This document shows, in pieces, positions 22,591 through 35,165 of a stretch of 64,000 nt of DNA. The DNA is taken from contig NC_089043.1 of assembly GCF_034140825.1 (NCBI RefSeq), positions 25,594,001 through 25,658,000 on the forward strand. The letters run 5' to 3'. Both the position numbers and the translations under genes were made by a program. The notes beneath the pieces were generated by a model. The model saw nothing but the letters and a program-made list of their open reading frames with translations, ran no database searches and had not been told where the DNA came from. The stretch is from Oryza sativa Japonica Group. Its lineage: Eukaryota > Streptophyta > Magnoliopsida > Poales > Poaceae. Each line of letters opens with the position of its first letter. Position 1 is the stretch's first letter.

Positions 22591-22772
22591 GAATGCGTGT
22601 CCCAGCTAGATGGTAGCATTGCATCACCTGCCTTTGCTTTTCGTTCTTTTGGCTGAAGACAACAGGGAAGCTTCAGGGTCGGCTGTTATAAGAACAACGA
22701 TATGTCGATATGCCACAGATCAATAGATGATACATTGCATATATAGGTAGAATTAGAAGGTTTTCTTTAGGC

Positions 22773-23198
22773 ATGGAGGCTGCCAAGGTGCAGTTGTTCT
22801 TGTGCCTCCTGCTACTGCTGTTCATGCCAATCTTCTTTGCTCCAAGTAAGCCCATGTCTTGAAACAAATAAAACCAATGACGAATAAATGAAACCAAATC
22901 CTCCAATATTTTTTATCTAAAATAACAAACAAAATTATTTACTGAAGAACTAAACCAAAACTGAAGGAAACTTCCTTTTCCTTTTTCTGCAGGCTGTGGG
23001 AACAAGGAAGTCTGCGAGGAGTGGACGAGCGACATGTACAGGATGTTGTTCTTGTGCAGAAGCACGAGATGCAACCAGTACTGCGTCAGCGAGGGCGCCA
23101 CGAGGGGGAGATGCGGTTTCTCATCAGATCCTTCTGCTACTGCACTAAAGAATGCGACTGAATGTCTGAATTTTGTTCAAGCCTGTAATGGGAACTAA
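22773..23198 (+). CDS. Small secreted cysteine-rich, defensin-like peptide gene (possibly decayed)
   Basis: Two exons, 22773-22845 and 22993-23198, give 92 residues. Exon 1 is a near-perfect signal peptide (MEAAKVQLFLCLLLLLFMPI) and the intron splits the codon just after it, the classical layout of plant defensin-like genes. The mature part contains CGNKEVCEEW, CRSTRCNQYC and a Cys ten residues later, giving the C-x3-C-x9-C spacing of the defensin knottin core. The C-terminal C-x-C-x3-C cluster expected in the family is not in this reading frame; the open frame ends instead in ECLNFVQACNGN. The gene is therefore either a diverged variant or a decaying copy. If expressed, the product would go to the apoplast, with an antimicrobial or signalling role by analogy. 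It lies downstream of PAD1 on the same strand with its own upstream region. Confidence 0.6.
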
Positions 23199-23408
23199 CA
23201 TGATGATTAATAATGGCACAAGGTTCAGATCTTATAAGGAGGTTGCTGAATCCATGAACATTTGAGTATGTTGTAATGTGTAGATGCAGCCTTAATGTTT
23301 GTTCTCTGAGATGGTTGTTGCATCAAATTCTTTCTGCTATGCTAATGGATTTCAGGTTGTTATGCCTTCTTCTCTCTCTGCACTCAATTTTTGCTCTGAA
23401 GATTTATA

Positions 23409-23553
23409 GGCCTGGTTTAGTTCCTAACTTTTTCTTCAAATTTCCAACTTTTCCATCACATCAAAACTTTCCTACACACACAAACTTCTAACTTTTCGGT
23501 CACATCGTTCCAATTTCAATCAAACTTCCAATTTTGGCGTGAACTAAACACAA
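23409..23553. mobile_element. Short MITE with GGCCTGGTTTAGTT ends
   Basis: Left GGCCTGGTTTAGTTCC and right GTGAACTAAACACAA form inverted ends around TTCCAACTTTTCCATCACAT-type sequence common to a rice MITE family. Confidence 0.75.
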
Positions 23554-24611
23554 AGTCTATTGTCTCCTGCTGCTCATGCCACTCATCTGGACCCTGTTTA
23601 ATTTATGGTGTAGTAAACTAGTAACTAGGTGCAGAGTTGGTTTCAATGCTCATTGGTTCAGTAGCATCTGGAATTCCGGAACCCTGTTTCTGCTGATCAG
23701 TTTATTGACAATGACATTTATGTGTTTGGCAGTTGTGTTTACCTGTTTAAGGCATAAGGCAGACAAAGTCATTTGTAAATGATTTGCATTGCTTTCTCTC
23801 GTGCCTTGTGGGCTGTCACTTCTGTGTGCCTTTTTCAGCGGTGCTCCGATGATTTCACCGTTTGAATTGGGCACATATTAATTTATTTATACCTGAACCT
23901 TACGTAAGTACCTGCCAAATATTAAAAACAGTCTTCCATTGTACTCGTGCTTGCTAATGTCACCTGGAAACAAATAATAATCTCACCTGATAATGCCGGT
24001 TTAATTTTGATTTCTTGGTGTGTGTAACTTCTTCAGCTAATCTGATAACGCTGCTGCTTTCTGCAACTCGTCATCTCTGCACTCAAGAGTCAATGGACAA
24101 GTTGCAATCTTGCGAGAGCCACGCTCTCTTTTCAATTTCTATCCAAAGGTAGAGCAAACCTGAAAGCAAGAAGCTGAATTTCGCAGATGCATATCTGAAT
24201 ATTCTAACGGCTTCAGTTTCAGATTCAGGAAACAGCCAACATAACTGCTCCTACTGTGCTTCGTCAGGCAAGCGACTTTCTCCATCCAGCACATCGCCAT
24301 GTAGCATCATCATCATCAACAGCTGCTGCTGCTGCAACAATGCCCTTTCTTATACGGAAATAATACTGCGTTCGAGTCACTGGTGCCATTGAAAAATAGC
24401 ACCAATCTGACGTGCTGAAATACACAAATGGCTGTGGAATTCTAACATAAAATATTTTTAGGAAACACAACCCACATATTGATGTATATACATACACCAA
24501 GCTTGCCCACAAGCAATAGCAAGGCATCTGCAGCCGACTTGTATCTGTGACGCCTTCACGAGCTTTTAGCAGCTGCAGGCTGCAGCTACTCATTAAATCT
24601 CTAATTCTTTA
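23554..24611. other. Spacer
   Basis: No convincing gene. A GCTGCTGCTGCTGC-like run (about 24310-24340) yields a low-complexity minus-strand frame that was not accepted as coding. Confidence 0.45.
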
Positions 24612-24857
24612 AGGGTGCGTTCGTTTCATGGACATTGAGTGAGATAGCACATCGTTTTCCGCGCGCACGCTTCCCAAACTACTAAACGGTGTGTTTTTTT
24701 ACAAAAATTTTCTATAGTAAAGTTGCTTTAAAAAATCATATTAATATATTTTTTGCAATTTAAAATAGTTAATACTCAATTAATCATATGCTAATGGTTC
24801 ACCTCGTTTTGCATATCTTTCTAATCTTTTTAATCCCCTATTCCTCAAACTCACCCT
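24612..24857. mobile_element. MITE with AGGGTG ends
   Basis: Left AGGGTGCGTTCGT and right CCTCAAACTCACCCT are inverted ends. The subterminal CGCACGCTTCCCAAACTACT arm recurs in diverged form at about 12500. Confidence 0.6.
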
Positions 24858-26282
24858 AAATGACATAGATTCTTGTCAAGATTCAGACTCGCTAACTACA
24901 ATATCTCAAAATAAGTTAGTAAACCGCTTCTCAGAATCTTCAGCTCCTCCAACCTCTAAAGCTTAGTAACTTGCTAGCTACTGTAGATATTACCGTATTA
25001 GTAAGTTGGGTCTGAGCCCTTGGATCTCGATTGGACGGTGGATACACACACCCCGATTAGCAATATAAGTACGGTGATTCGCATGCAATTGCGATTGATC
25101 AGCTGATCTGATGCACCGGACGCCGTTACACAATCACATTGACGTGACAGGGTGCTGTCACTCTTAGCTGCTTGCTTTTTTCGAGAAGCAGATAATTAAG
25201 CAAAAATAATCAGGCACAACATTGGGCAATTTGGTCGTAACCTTCTCCCCGTTCTGCACCAAGTTTTAGACGTTGATACAATATATATATGCTGATGCTG
25301 CTAATGGGTAGCTGGCCTGTACCCAAATAGCTACAGCAATAAAACTTTTTTTAATTATTTGAAAAAGCAATATACTTTTCAACACGTTGGAAGCAACTAG
25401 AGTTGACCAGAGGGGAGGAGACAGTGGGGAAGGAGGTGTGACGCAGTAATGGGTAATGACATTATGTGTTAATTAACCATTTTCTTAAGAAACTGGAATT
25501 AACAATTGATTAATTCTTAATTTGGTGGCAATCCATTGTCGATTGATTACCTTGCCAGATCAGGAAAAGGGAGCCCACGGTTTCGGATAAGACTGGAGGC
25601 GCAGTGGGTCCCACCCCTTGCCTCGCATTGGCACCCGACCAGCCACTGCCTCGCTCCATGCCATGTGGGGCCCACCACGGCCCGGGCCCACAGAAGAGGA
25701 CACGGACAGAAAGGGAAAGTTGCAGCACCGGTACCAACCAACCCAATCTAGGCTATCAACTGGTTATACTACCTGGGAAAATTGATCTAGCTTAGCAATG
25801 AGAATATTAATTTCATGAAAAAAATGATTTGGTTATGGAAAATTTAAAACCATAATAGTGCAGTGGTTATGGATCTCTCAAAATTTCATACTACAGTAGT
25901 AGAAAACAATATTCATTTGGTGTCGATCCGATCAGGTTGGTTTAACTGACAATCAGATCATATCCATCGACCAAATTAGTGGTAGTACGAGCTAAGTGGT
26001 ACGGCTGTGTTTCCTCTAGCTTAGACATAATTTTATTTGGAGTAGGGTCAAGCAGTCGCAAGAGCTAATCATACAATTAGCCAGAGGTTGAGCAATTACC
26101 AGACACCGAAATCCTCCAAACCTATCACACTCCATGAACCCCATCAGGACATCACACACTGAGAGACAAATCACAGCGTTAAGTCAAAGCAACCATCAAC
26201 TCCCTACTCCACAATACACATGTAAAGTAAAAAAATTAATCAAAGAGACAAATCAAAACCAAATAAACTAATTAATCAAATA
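24858..26282. other. Spacer with a GC-rich patch
   Basis: Mostly AT-rich. At 25560-25740 a GC-rich block contains GTGGGTCCCACC and GTGGGGCCCACCACGG palindromes. Overlapping frames there are composition artefacts. No gene or known small RNA identified. Confidence 0.4.
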
Positions 26283-26491
26283 CTCTCTGTGTTTCAAAAC
26301 ATAGATATTTATAGGTTATTTAGCAAATACTAAGATTAAAAGAGAAAAAAAATATTTACTTTCATTTATCTTAGTGGCCAGTTTTTAAGTTACCTATATT
26401 TTCTATGAAATCAATGTCTCAGAGATGCTTATATTTGGTAAGAGTATAAATTCTGAATCCTAAACGTGCTTATGTTTTAGAAAGAATGGAG
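26283..26491. mobile_element. Stowaway-like MITE
   Basis: Left CTCTCTGTGTTTCAAAACAT and right ATGTTTTAGAAAGAATGGAG are inverted ends, flanked by TA on both sides. Confidence 0.75.
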
Positions 26492-29400
26492 TAATTAATC
26501 AATTATATAGCAAACACACCATGCATGTAATTAGGTGTGCCACACAAATAGCCAAAACTCTCATTATGCTTGGAGATTTTGGTCCAAGATTCGCCTTGCA
26601 AGTAGCTAGGATCAGCAAATGATTATTGCCGTGAGAGGGGCAGCAGCAACGGGAAAAAGGCAACTTTACGGCCGTGACAAGGTAGCTTAGGGCATGCAAA
26701 ATGCAAGGGAGATAAGGTTGTTGCATATATATATGATCACTACATTGGAGGTGATGGAGATGCAGCTAGCGGCGTCGCTTTCCTGCGGCACCGGTCGGTG
26801 GCAGCGTTAGTTTCCAGGTAGGAGAGGATAAGGAGAGACGGCAGCTAGCATATGCAATAGCAACCTCAGTCCTACGTGTGCGCACACTTGGACTCACACC
26901 TAACGGCACTGTTGGTGACTCAGCGGTGTATGTCCTCATCATGTTTGGGTTATACTTTTAAGACAGGTTATATAGTATTACTCACCCGTCCTAAAATATA
27001 AGGAATTTTAGATAGATAGAACGCGCGTATCCTTGAGTGAGAGAGAGCGCCGAGACGACACAAATAGATGGCATGGAGGAGTGTTGTCAACGACCCCATA
27101 TTTCTTGTTACATCGGACGCCCGCTGTGAAATGTTTTCATCGTATTTGAGAAGGGACTCTAATAAGAGAAATATTATGGTCCTTGGAAAAGTACCTCGAG
27201 TCACCTAAATTTTACACTAAATTTTCTGATACCTCGAAGTACTTAATACTTGGAAATATGCGTGCGGTAGCATAAAATACCATGAAAACATTAACCCCGT
27301 CTATACAACATGACACTCAGCACATATGTTAAGCAAAACTGCAGATCTAATATTTCAGTATATATTGGAGCCAAATAGCCAATGATATCCGGCTAAAATA
27401 ACCTCACATCATGCAGCTGAAGTTCTTGTGTCAATCAGGCCGCAAGTGTGCAGCACTGCCCTGGTGCACAAGGGTGATTGAGGTGGTTACTCCACTTGGG
27501 TTTACAAGTGCCTCTCTTGGCTGGTACACATCGCACACAAACAGTGCAAAGAGAGTTGGCGCTATTTATGATATTTTAGGTTTGCTGTAGATGAGATATT
27601 TATGGCCTCTGCCAAACAAGCACAAAGTGGTGCCAAGCATGCACACATCACTACTGAACTTTTGACCTTTTCCCTTTGTAGAGCTGAGTAGATAGATATT
27701 TTCAAAAGTCTTAAGTTTCAAAGGTGTTATTCATTTCAGCTACTTTATTGAATTATTGTCGTAGATTATTTGTTCCACGTCTTAAAAAATATATTGTATT
27801 ATTTATACCGTTTATTTTAACTTTTAAGATATTAATTTGTTAAGTTTATGTTTAAAAAATATTTAATATATAATGAAGTAGATAATCCCTGACACTAATT
27901 CGGTCAAGTCCACTATTATGAGAGAGAAAAAAATGCCTTGTACAACTTGCACGTTCTGTTATACAGTGGTTTGCTTAGCTAGCTAGTGGTCATGATGTGG
28001 ATTTGCACGGAGAATTTCTGTTTTTCTTTCCCTCTCAATGTGTGAATTGTGATAAGGTGCTGGTGGTGATGTGGGCATCCGAGATGGTACGATCAGTGAA
28101 CGAATGAAGGGTGTTAGTGACATTGGTTCTGAATTTCTGAACATTGGCAATCAAGATGGATAGCTTTGGTACGTTTGAAAACTTTAACCAATCGGTCAGT
28201 TTCCAACCAGGACTATCGTGTGCATATCTATCTAGCTAGGCACTCCACTCTGGCACACTTAACTAGTAATATCGATCAATCTAATCTAGTAGTACTACTT
28301 AGAAAATATCTCTCACTTGCGTCATGTTGCTGGTAAATTATACTGTAACTAAGAACTAGGTAAAGGCGATGATGTGTACTCTTGGGTTGCCTATTGGGTG
28401 CATATCCTTGGCAGGGCTCATGTTGTTCAGTTAATAAAGATATTAAGTAGCTACCTAAACATTGTACATGTGTCTTATTTAATGGAACATTTTACAAGTT
28501 GATAAGAAACTTTGCACACAACATGTATACTATATTTAAATGACGGAAGCTTTGTTGTTCTTAGCTAATTCCTGAATTACATCAAGGTGATACAATCGTC
28601 CGAGAACATTACCGGACATAGCATATATACCCAGTGTGACGGAGTTCTAAAACTTGTGATATATTCAAGTACTCTTTTCTATAGGATCAAAAATTCAAGA
28701 ATTGAACACATGAACCCAGGGAATGGATGGACGAGTGAATGATTGGAAGCCAACAACCCAATCAAGAGAAGGATCTGCGAAATCCATGCATCCAGGTTTC
28801 ATCACCCTGTGATAGGAACAGTGCCACTCTCTGACAGAGCAACAGCAAGAATGTCCTTGTCTCCCTACCCAGAAACTGAAGGCCATGTGACCTGGACTTT
28901 TGCCATCTCCAAACAGCTGCATCCATATAATTCTCATTGTCATTGCTATCTTCATATATATATCCGTTTCCCCCATTGGATGGCTCCACCCCTGCACTAA
29001 TGTTTTTTTTAAGTGCTGGTAGTATGTATCAGCTCTCTTGTTTTGTCATTTCGTTTTGTATGGTTGTTGTTGTTCTGTCAATCTGTCATGACACTTTTGT
29101 ATCTGTTCATGTTAAATAACTGTGCTGTACCACATCACTTTTGTTCTCCATCGATTCTGCCATTCACGTCATTTTCCATGCAATTGGTAGCCCTCACACA
29201 TCCTTCACAGAACAAAGAAATCTTTTTCCCGAATTTCACTGAAATTCAACTGATTTTTTTCTTTTTTTTCGAACACCCAAAAAATATTTTGCATGTCGTT
29301 GTATTAGAAGCTATGAAAAAAATATTTACGACCGTGCGCTAATTGGCACATTCAAGTGATCAGTTCGATTATTGAGAAATCAGTTCAGTTCAATAATGGA

Positions 29401-29668
29401 ACAGATTTCTCTGGAAACCTCAGAAAACTCGTACGAAATTCATGCATTCAAAAAAATACTTAAAAGGCTATAATTTACCCTTTAACTCGGCATGCATTAA
29501 AAAATGAACAGGAGCGCAACAGTTGTACCAGCAATGGGCCGAGGAATGAAGAAATAGTAACTCCTAACAACAACCGCAACAAACACCAAATAACAAACAC
29601 ATCAATGAAATCGATCGAAGGGTGTACTGGATGGTTGGAAAAAGCGTTGTTGGTACCTACCCAAAGAA

Positions 29669-29710
<42 letters not shown>

Positions 29711-30910
29711 CCTTGTGTCACCATCCTCACACTTGCACATAGGTTGGGAGCTGAATTATTATTGTCTCCATTAATCTTTGCAACCACCAAGATACAGTGG
29801 TCTAGCTAGGATATAGACCATGCTATCTGAAAAAGAAAACAAAAGGGAATTCGTCTAATATTCCATATTGAAAAAAAGGAGAGGAAATTCTAATAGAAAT
29901 TGGTGATGGCTATAGCTCACTTGTTCTTGTCCTAATTAACAGCATGACTAACGCTTGACAACTGATGCGCATGAAAACGCTTCATTAGTTCGTTGTTTTG
30001 CGTCACAATAGCGACTCAATTCGACGGCTATGTTCTATCCCATAACGAAATTGTTTTATAATTAAGTCCCTCAGATGCTGAACTTCAACCGTATCCAATT
30101 TATAAAATATTTCCTTCATGGATCCCATCCATAACAATGACTGTATAGTTTATTATGGACAAACTACTGAAGAGATATAATTAATTTTGCAGTGATTATA
30201 TTTTGCAGAAGACAACAATCAATCAGACGAGAAGAGAGAAAAATAAATGTGAATACATCGAGAGATGGTAAACTTAAAGAATTGATGAAAAAAATAGGGC
30301 AAGAGAACGTCTGGATCAATGTTAGCTTCTGATGCCTACCGATTGGAACTTGCCCAAAATTGGCGTCCTAGCTTGAATGATGTAACAGTAGGTAGGCAAA
30401 AAGAAAAGGACTCCTCTCTTGTATAAATTGTTTATCTCGTTCTCCATGTTTTTATAGTGCCCAGCTTGGTATCAGGGGAAAAAAAATCAATCTGATCCAA
30501 CTACTGAGAGAAGCCATGTCGATTATTTTTGTTCCTTTGGTTTATAATATGCACCAGAATTGTATACCAGCGACCTAGATTTTTTAAAAGTAACATTTTT
30601 TTAATATTAGTGCTGCACATGGTTTGGTTTTGAAATTAAGAAAGAAGAAGCAGTCTCATGCTTTAAGATTTGCACATATATATGTTTGTGTCATGTGTGC
30701 CAGATATATAAGCCATTTGTGCCACTAGTGCTACAGAATTTTTCAACTTCTGCGAGTTGTGGAAGCAATGACGCGCAATCATCGCCATGGAGCAAATGAG
30801 TAGAATCAGAAACAGTTCTTTCAAAAAAGAAAACAAAAACACATGCAGCTTATTTTCAGGGGTGGGGTGGGGTGGGGGGGATATTTGGCATGCCTTTTTT
30901 TAATCAAATA
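26492..30910. other. Long gene-poor spacer
   Basis: No gene recognised over 4.4 kb. It contains a partial MITE near 27178-27290 (related to 14317-14535), a Stowaway half-arm near 26985 (CCGTCCTAAAATATAAGG) and a GA microsatellite at 29674-29709. Open frames at 28695-29000 occur on both strands without protein similarity or splice support. Confidence 0.5.
29674..29709 (+). repeat. (GA)n microsatellite
   Basis: About 18 uninterrupted GA units, preceded by AAAGAGAA. Confidence 0.95.
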
Positions 30911-31203
30911 CTCCCTCCGTTTTATATTGTAAGTCGTTTTTTATCAAACACTTCATCTGTTTTATATTATAAGTCGTTTAATTTTTTAAAGTCAAACTTG
31001 TATAAATTTGACCAAGTTTACATAAAAATATAGGACTATTTTCAATGCAAAATAAGCTAATTATCAAAACATATTCATTATTAAATTTAATGAAACTAAT
31101 TTGATATTTTAGATGTTGCTAATTTTTTTTATAAACTTTATCAAACTTAACAAAGTTTAACTAGTAAAAAGGCCAAACAACTTATAATATGAAGCGTATA
31201 GAG
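30911..31203. mobile_element. Stowaway-like MITE
   Basis: The left end CTCCCTCCGTTTTATATTGT is partly duplicated about 45 bp further in (CATCTGTTTTATATTATAAG). The right arm ACAACTTATAATATGAAGCG mirrors the left end. The family resembles 3703-3956 in its inner sequence (ATGAAACTAATTTG). Confidence 0.75.
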
Positions 31204-32549
31204 TGAGCGACTACATACTTGCTAATAACTCTTTCTATGAAAGCAACCAATGATCATCTAGTTGCAGCTGCACAAATACCATTTTTTTTCCTTTTGTTCC
31301 ATTTATTTGATCAATCAGTACATATGACCTTCGTTCACTGTTTCAAGGTCGTAGGAATATAAATGGATGTGAGAGAGATTATCGCCATATCTTCCTTCAC
31401 TCAAGACAACCACAATTCATGCCAAGTACAAAAAAAAGTTCAATCATAAAATAAAAGGAAATACGTGGCGGCTTCGCCATCAATCGAATTGGCACAACTC
31501 GAAAGTTACCTAAGATACTGTAAAAACGTCTAACCTTTTTTTTTTCCTCAAACAAGAGCTTGCTGTGTCTCATTTAATTGATAGAAAGTGAAATAGGATA
31601 AAGACACATACGTGAGCACCTAAAAACACCACCAAAAAATGGCAAAAAAAAAAAACCGGTGGAACTGAACTGACGGAATCAACTTCGCAGGTTCAAGGTG
31701 ACGTAATCATGCAGCCTGCAAACAAAAAGAAAAACTGAAAAGAAAAATACAAAGATCAAGAGGAAACAACCATTTCAGCTAGCTCCTGCACACAGAATTG
31801 TTTTGTGCCTCATCACTAGCAGCAGCACTACTGCAGCATGATATATATCTCAAGTCAAGATTATACTATTGTCAAAAACTATATTTTTTGCATTTGATAT
31901 AAATATAATATAATGCTTGGTTTGTTTGGACGTTACGCTTGCATTTCGCGTGGTTTTACCAGGATTTATAGCCGCTGTGTTTACTGAAAAGTATAATAAT
32001 TTCGATACATTTTCACATGTGTAACAAATTCATTCATTGTTACCGCATGCAGAAAGTACCAAAAAAATCCCAACTTTTTTTAAAAAAGGCTACTTTTCTT
32101 CATGTCCAGATAATTAAACATAGCCTCACATTTTGGAAAAATAAGAGCATGTGTACTGTACCAAGATCAGAGTACACAGAAGAAGAAACTGTCGATCGAC
32201 GATCATCAATCAGGTCGTGATCCCCGTTGTCAATTCAAGTTGTCAACCAGAAGCAAAATAGGCAGAGAGAGAAGCTAGTAGTAGCATTAATTCAAGAGGG
32301 ATATATGAAAATAAAATCACTAATTAAAAGTTGGCTGGTGTGCGGGAAGTTGCCGGATTGGCTCTTCATTAATCCTGGAGGAGATAGATAGATAGAAGGG
32401 GGGCCACTTAATTAAGGTCCTTGTTTAATGACGCCGGTCAAGGTAATTAATCTAATCTGGAACTGTCCCCAGCGTCAACAACCCATCAGTCATGAGCATG
32501 ATGATGGTCTCATTGATTAAAGCTAGCTGAATAGCTGATCTTCACTCAG
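31204..32549. other. Spacer
   Basis: AT-rich, with several A-runs and T-runs. No gene or element border recognised. Confidence 0.4.
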
Positions 32550-32761
32550 AGCAAGGCTAATAATACAATCGACTTATTGGCTATAAGATTCCTTGTAGTA
32601 TTCTCTCAATCCACCTATATAATAGTTAACTCTTTACAAATAATATAAGATCTATTTGTTTCTCTCACATAGTTTCTTGGTTCTTATGTTTAAGCTGGCT
32701 GTAAATTTACAGCCCGCTTCTTCTCTCTCCTCTCTTCTCCCCTCCACTTCAGTATTTGCTC
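32550..32761. mobile_element. Tourist-like MITE (relative of 17075-17341)
   Basis: Left AGAGCAAGGCTAATAATAC and right TTCAGTATTTGCTCT-like ends, with the family inner block TTACAGCCCGCTTCTTCTCT shared with the next copy. Confidence 0.6.
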
Positions 32762-33303
32762 TCACCGGTAGGAGCTGTACTAGTTTCTAGGAGTAGCATG
32801 GATGGATGGAGTAATGATCCAATTAACAAAGGGGGATTGGCTACCAACCCAGCTTCGTCACCGTCATCGGCAGCGGCAGGCCGGACGGCCGGGCGGCGCC
32901 GCTGCATGCGTCGGTGCAGCTGTGGCCATTTATGTATGCAGCTTAGGCAGGCAGGCAGGTAGCTCACCGGCCGTCTCCCGTGCATTCACTCCAGTCTCCC
33001 GTACGTACGTGTGTGTCTGTGTGTGTGGTTGGTCTTGCAGAAGTGCCGTTGCTGTAGGTCATTCACGTCGATGATCGGCGCTGCGGCTGAGCCCACCAAG
33101 TTTGTTGCGACAATGTTTGGGATTGGCGGCATCGGAGTCTCGCTCAATTCCTCCCTGCGCCGTGTCGGTTGGGAGTTACTCCCTCCGAGTGTTCTAAACT
33201 GATGAGAGAAAAAACTGATGATTTATCAAGAAATTTATGGAAAGAGAAAAAAATAGTTTCATCTGGAAGAAACCTATTATATACTCTTATTACTATGAGT
33301 ATA
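32762..33303. other. Spacer with moderate GC content
   Basis: Overlapping frames of up to 90 codons at 32750-33200 lack family features and occur on both strands. No gene called. Confidence 0.35.
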
Positions 33304-33547
33304 CCGAGCAATTTTGATATTAGCTCCAAATTCTTTATAGTCAATTTTATAGCTCATCCAACAATAGTTACCTATAAATATATACTACTCAATTAATATA
33401 TATGGTCTAACCTCTCATACACACGTAATGTTTTGAAGCCCGTGCCGCAGCTGGCTATAAATCTGTAGCCCGCTTTCTTTTTCTCTCTTCTCTTATTTTC
33501 TTCGCGTGTGCATATAGCTTACTTGTAGCATTCTATTGTACTTGCTC
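33304..33547. mobile_element. Tourist-like MITE (diverged copy)
   Basis: Contains CTGTAGCCCGCTTTCTTTTT and ends in TATTGTACTTGCTC, as in the copy at 32550. The left end is poorly preserved. Confidence 0.5.
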
Positions 33548-34289
33548 TAAAACTTTAATGTGACCTAATCCTTTCATCATATATAAGCCTTAAAAAGGGA
33601 AACATAACTCTATTACGACTGAATTGTTTCACAACAGAATCCAACACAATTGAGTGTTATGACTGACATACAAAACCACAAAACGTAACCATTCATTACA
33701 TGCAGTGTTTCATTCATCAATCCAAACCTCTTAATAATGTGGCGTTATTGGAAATTAAATCGCAAAATGAAACTCACCACTGCAAATGTAATAGTGGTTA
33801 ACAACTAAGATATTAGATATAAATAAATGAGTATGGTTGTGATCGATCAAGATAAGAAAATAGGTGAATTAAATATGGTGTGTGTTTATAGGATGAGTGT
33901 GCGCGTGTTGTGAGTGTCTGTATTTATCTCGTGTTTTAGAAAAAAAATGGTTGTAATTAGTTGAGATAAGAGAGTATATGCACAAATTAAATTAGGTGTG
34001 GTTGAGACAAGAGAGAATATGGAAGAGCTGCTATATTTTTAGATAAATTTTGAATGGCAAATGATGATATATTTTAGGACAGAAATATAGCAATTTTTCA
34101 TTATCTTAACCAAACACAATCATATTTGATTTAATTTATCTACCTATCAATTACAACCATCTGTTATTTAGTTTCATCTCTCTCCTTAATATTTTTAAAA
34201 TAAACTTGTATTTTTCTGAAACATGATACAAACATAGACTCTCACATACGTGTACACGTTCACTTTATAAATGCACATCCTATTTTCTA
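33548..34289. other. Spacer with retroposon-tail-like pieces
   Basis: Fragments near 33880-33945 and 34200-34265 (the latter inverted) resemble the GT-rich tail at 7440-7545. Otherwise AT-rich with no gene. Confidence 0.35.
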
Positions 34290-34548
34290 CTCCTCCGAGC
34301 TGATAATACTTATCGTTTTAGATAAGGGTATGGTCAAACTTTAAAATCTTTGATTATGAATCATTTTTAAAATATTTATCTTTCAAATATGGTGACTACA
34401 TGTACAAATTTGTCTTAAAAAGTACTTTAATAAAATTATATATTTGTTAACACTTTTATATATATTATAATAGAAAATAATGGTCAAAGTTATTTTTTTA
34501 AAGACCATGCCTTTGTCAAAACGATAAGTATTATCAACCCGGAGGGAG
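34290..34548. mobile_element. Stowaway-like MITE
   Basis: Left CTCCTCCGAGCTGATAATAC and right GTATTATCAACCCGGAGGGAG are near-perfect inverted ends, with ACTTATCGTTTT mirrored by AAAACGATAAGT. TA flanks on both sides. Confidence 0.85.
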
Positions 34549-34945
34549 TACTACCTATGTTTTGATATTAATAAAGTCACATTGGACTTCTCACTGCCAA
34601 CAGAGGGGATACTAGGTTGAGATGAGATAAGCTTTGCATTAATTACCAATTACCATCGTGTGCAAGGAATAATAACCTTAACCAGTACAAATTAATTAGG
34701 TTTAGTTTTCACTGTTGATAGCTACCACTGGTTTTTACTAGTACTACTTATATTGATAGGCATCGATCGGTAATTCGATATAGTTTGTGCTTTCGGTGCA
34801 AAGTGATAGCGATAAGCAGAGAGGATAAAAAATCCTAATTTTACCAAAGCATACATATCCTCTCGATCGATCGTATTGACCGTGATGATGCAGCAGCTGC
34901 AGCTCATCAGCACCCATATCCACACTGTAATTTAATAATAGAATA

Positions 34946-35165
34946 CTCCCTCCGTTTAAGTGCAGCTATGTTTTTTTCACACTAAGCTTTAATCATTTGT
35001 CTTGTTTAAAAAAAATAAAAACACAAGTCACGAATAAAGTACGATTCGTGTTTTATCATCTCATAACAACAAAAATATTAATTATAAAAAGATTTAAATA
35101 AGACGAACGATCAAAGTTAGACACGAAAGTTTATAGTTGCACTTAAAATAGAAGGACAGAAGAAG
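34946..35165. mobile_element. Stowaway-like MITE
   Basis: Left CTCCCTCCGTTTAAGTGCAG and right TGCACTTAAAATAGAAGGAC with TA on both sides. Inner blocks CAAGTCACGAATAAAGTA and AAATAAGACGAACGATCAA recur at 36655-36857 and 55311-55535. Confidence 0.8.

Noticed and set aside
24264-24593. 109-codon minus-strand frame with an Ala/Asp run
   Set aside because: The run comes from a GCT/CAT simple repeat; the remainder has no coding character.
25560-25740. GC-rich palindromic block considered as a microRNA precursor
   Set aside because: Short GTGGGNCCCAC palindromes only. No known mature miRNA sequence and no convincing single hairpin by eye.
28695-29000. 100-codon minus-strand and 85-codon plus-strand frames
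   Set aside because: Mutually overlapping, no recognisable motif, no splice or promoter context.
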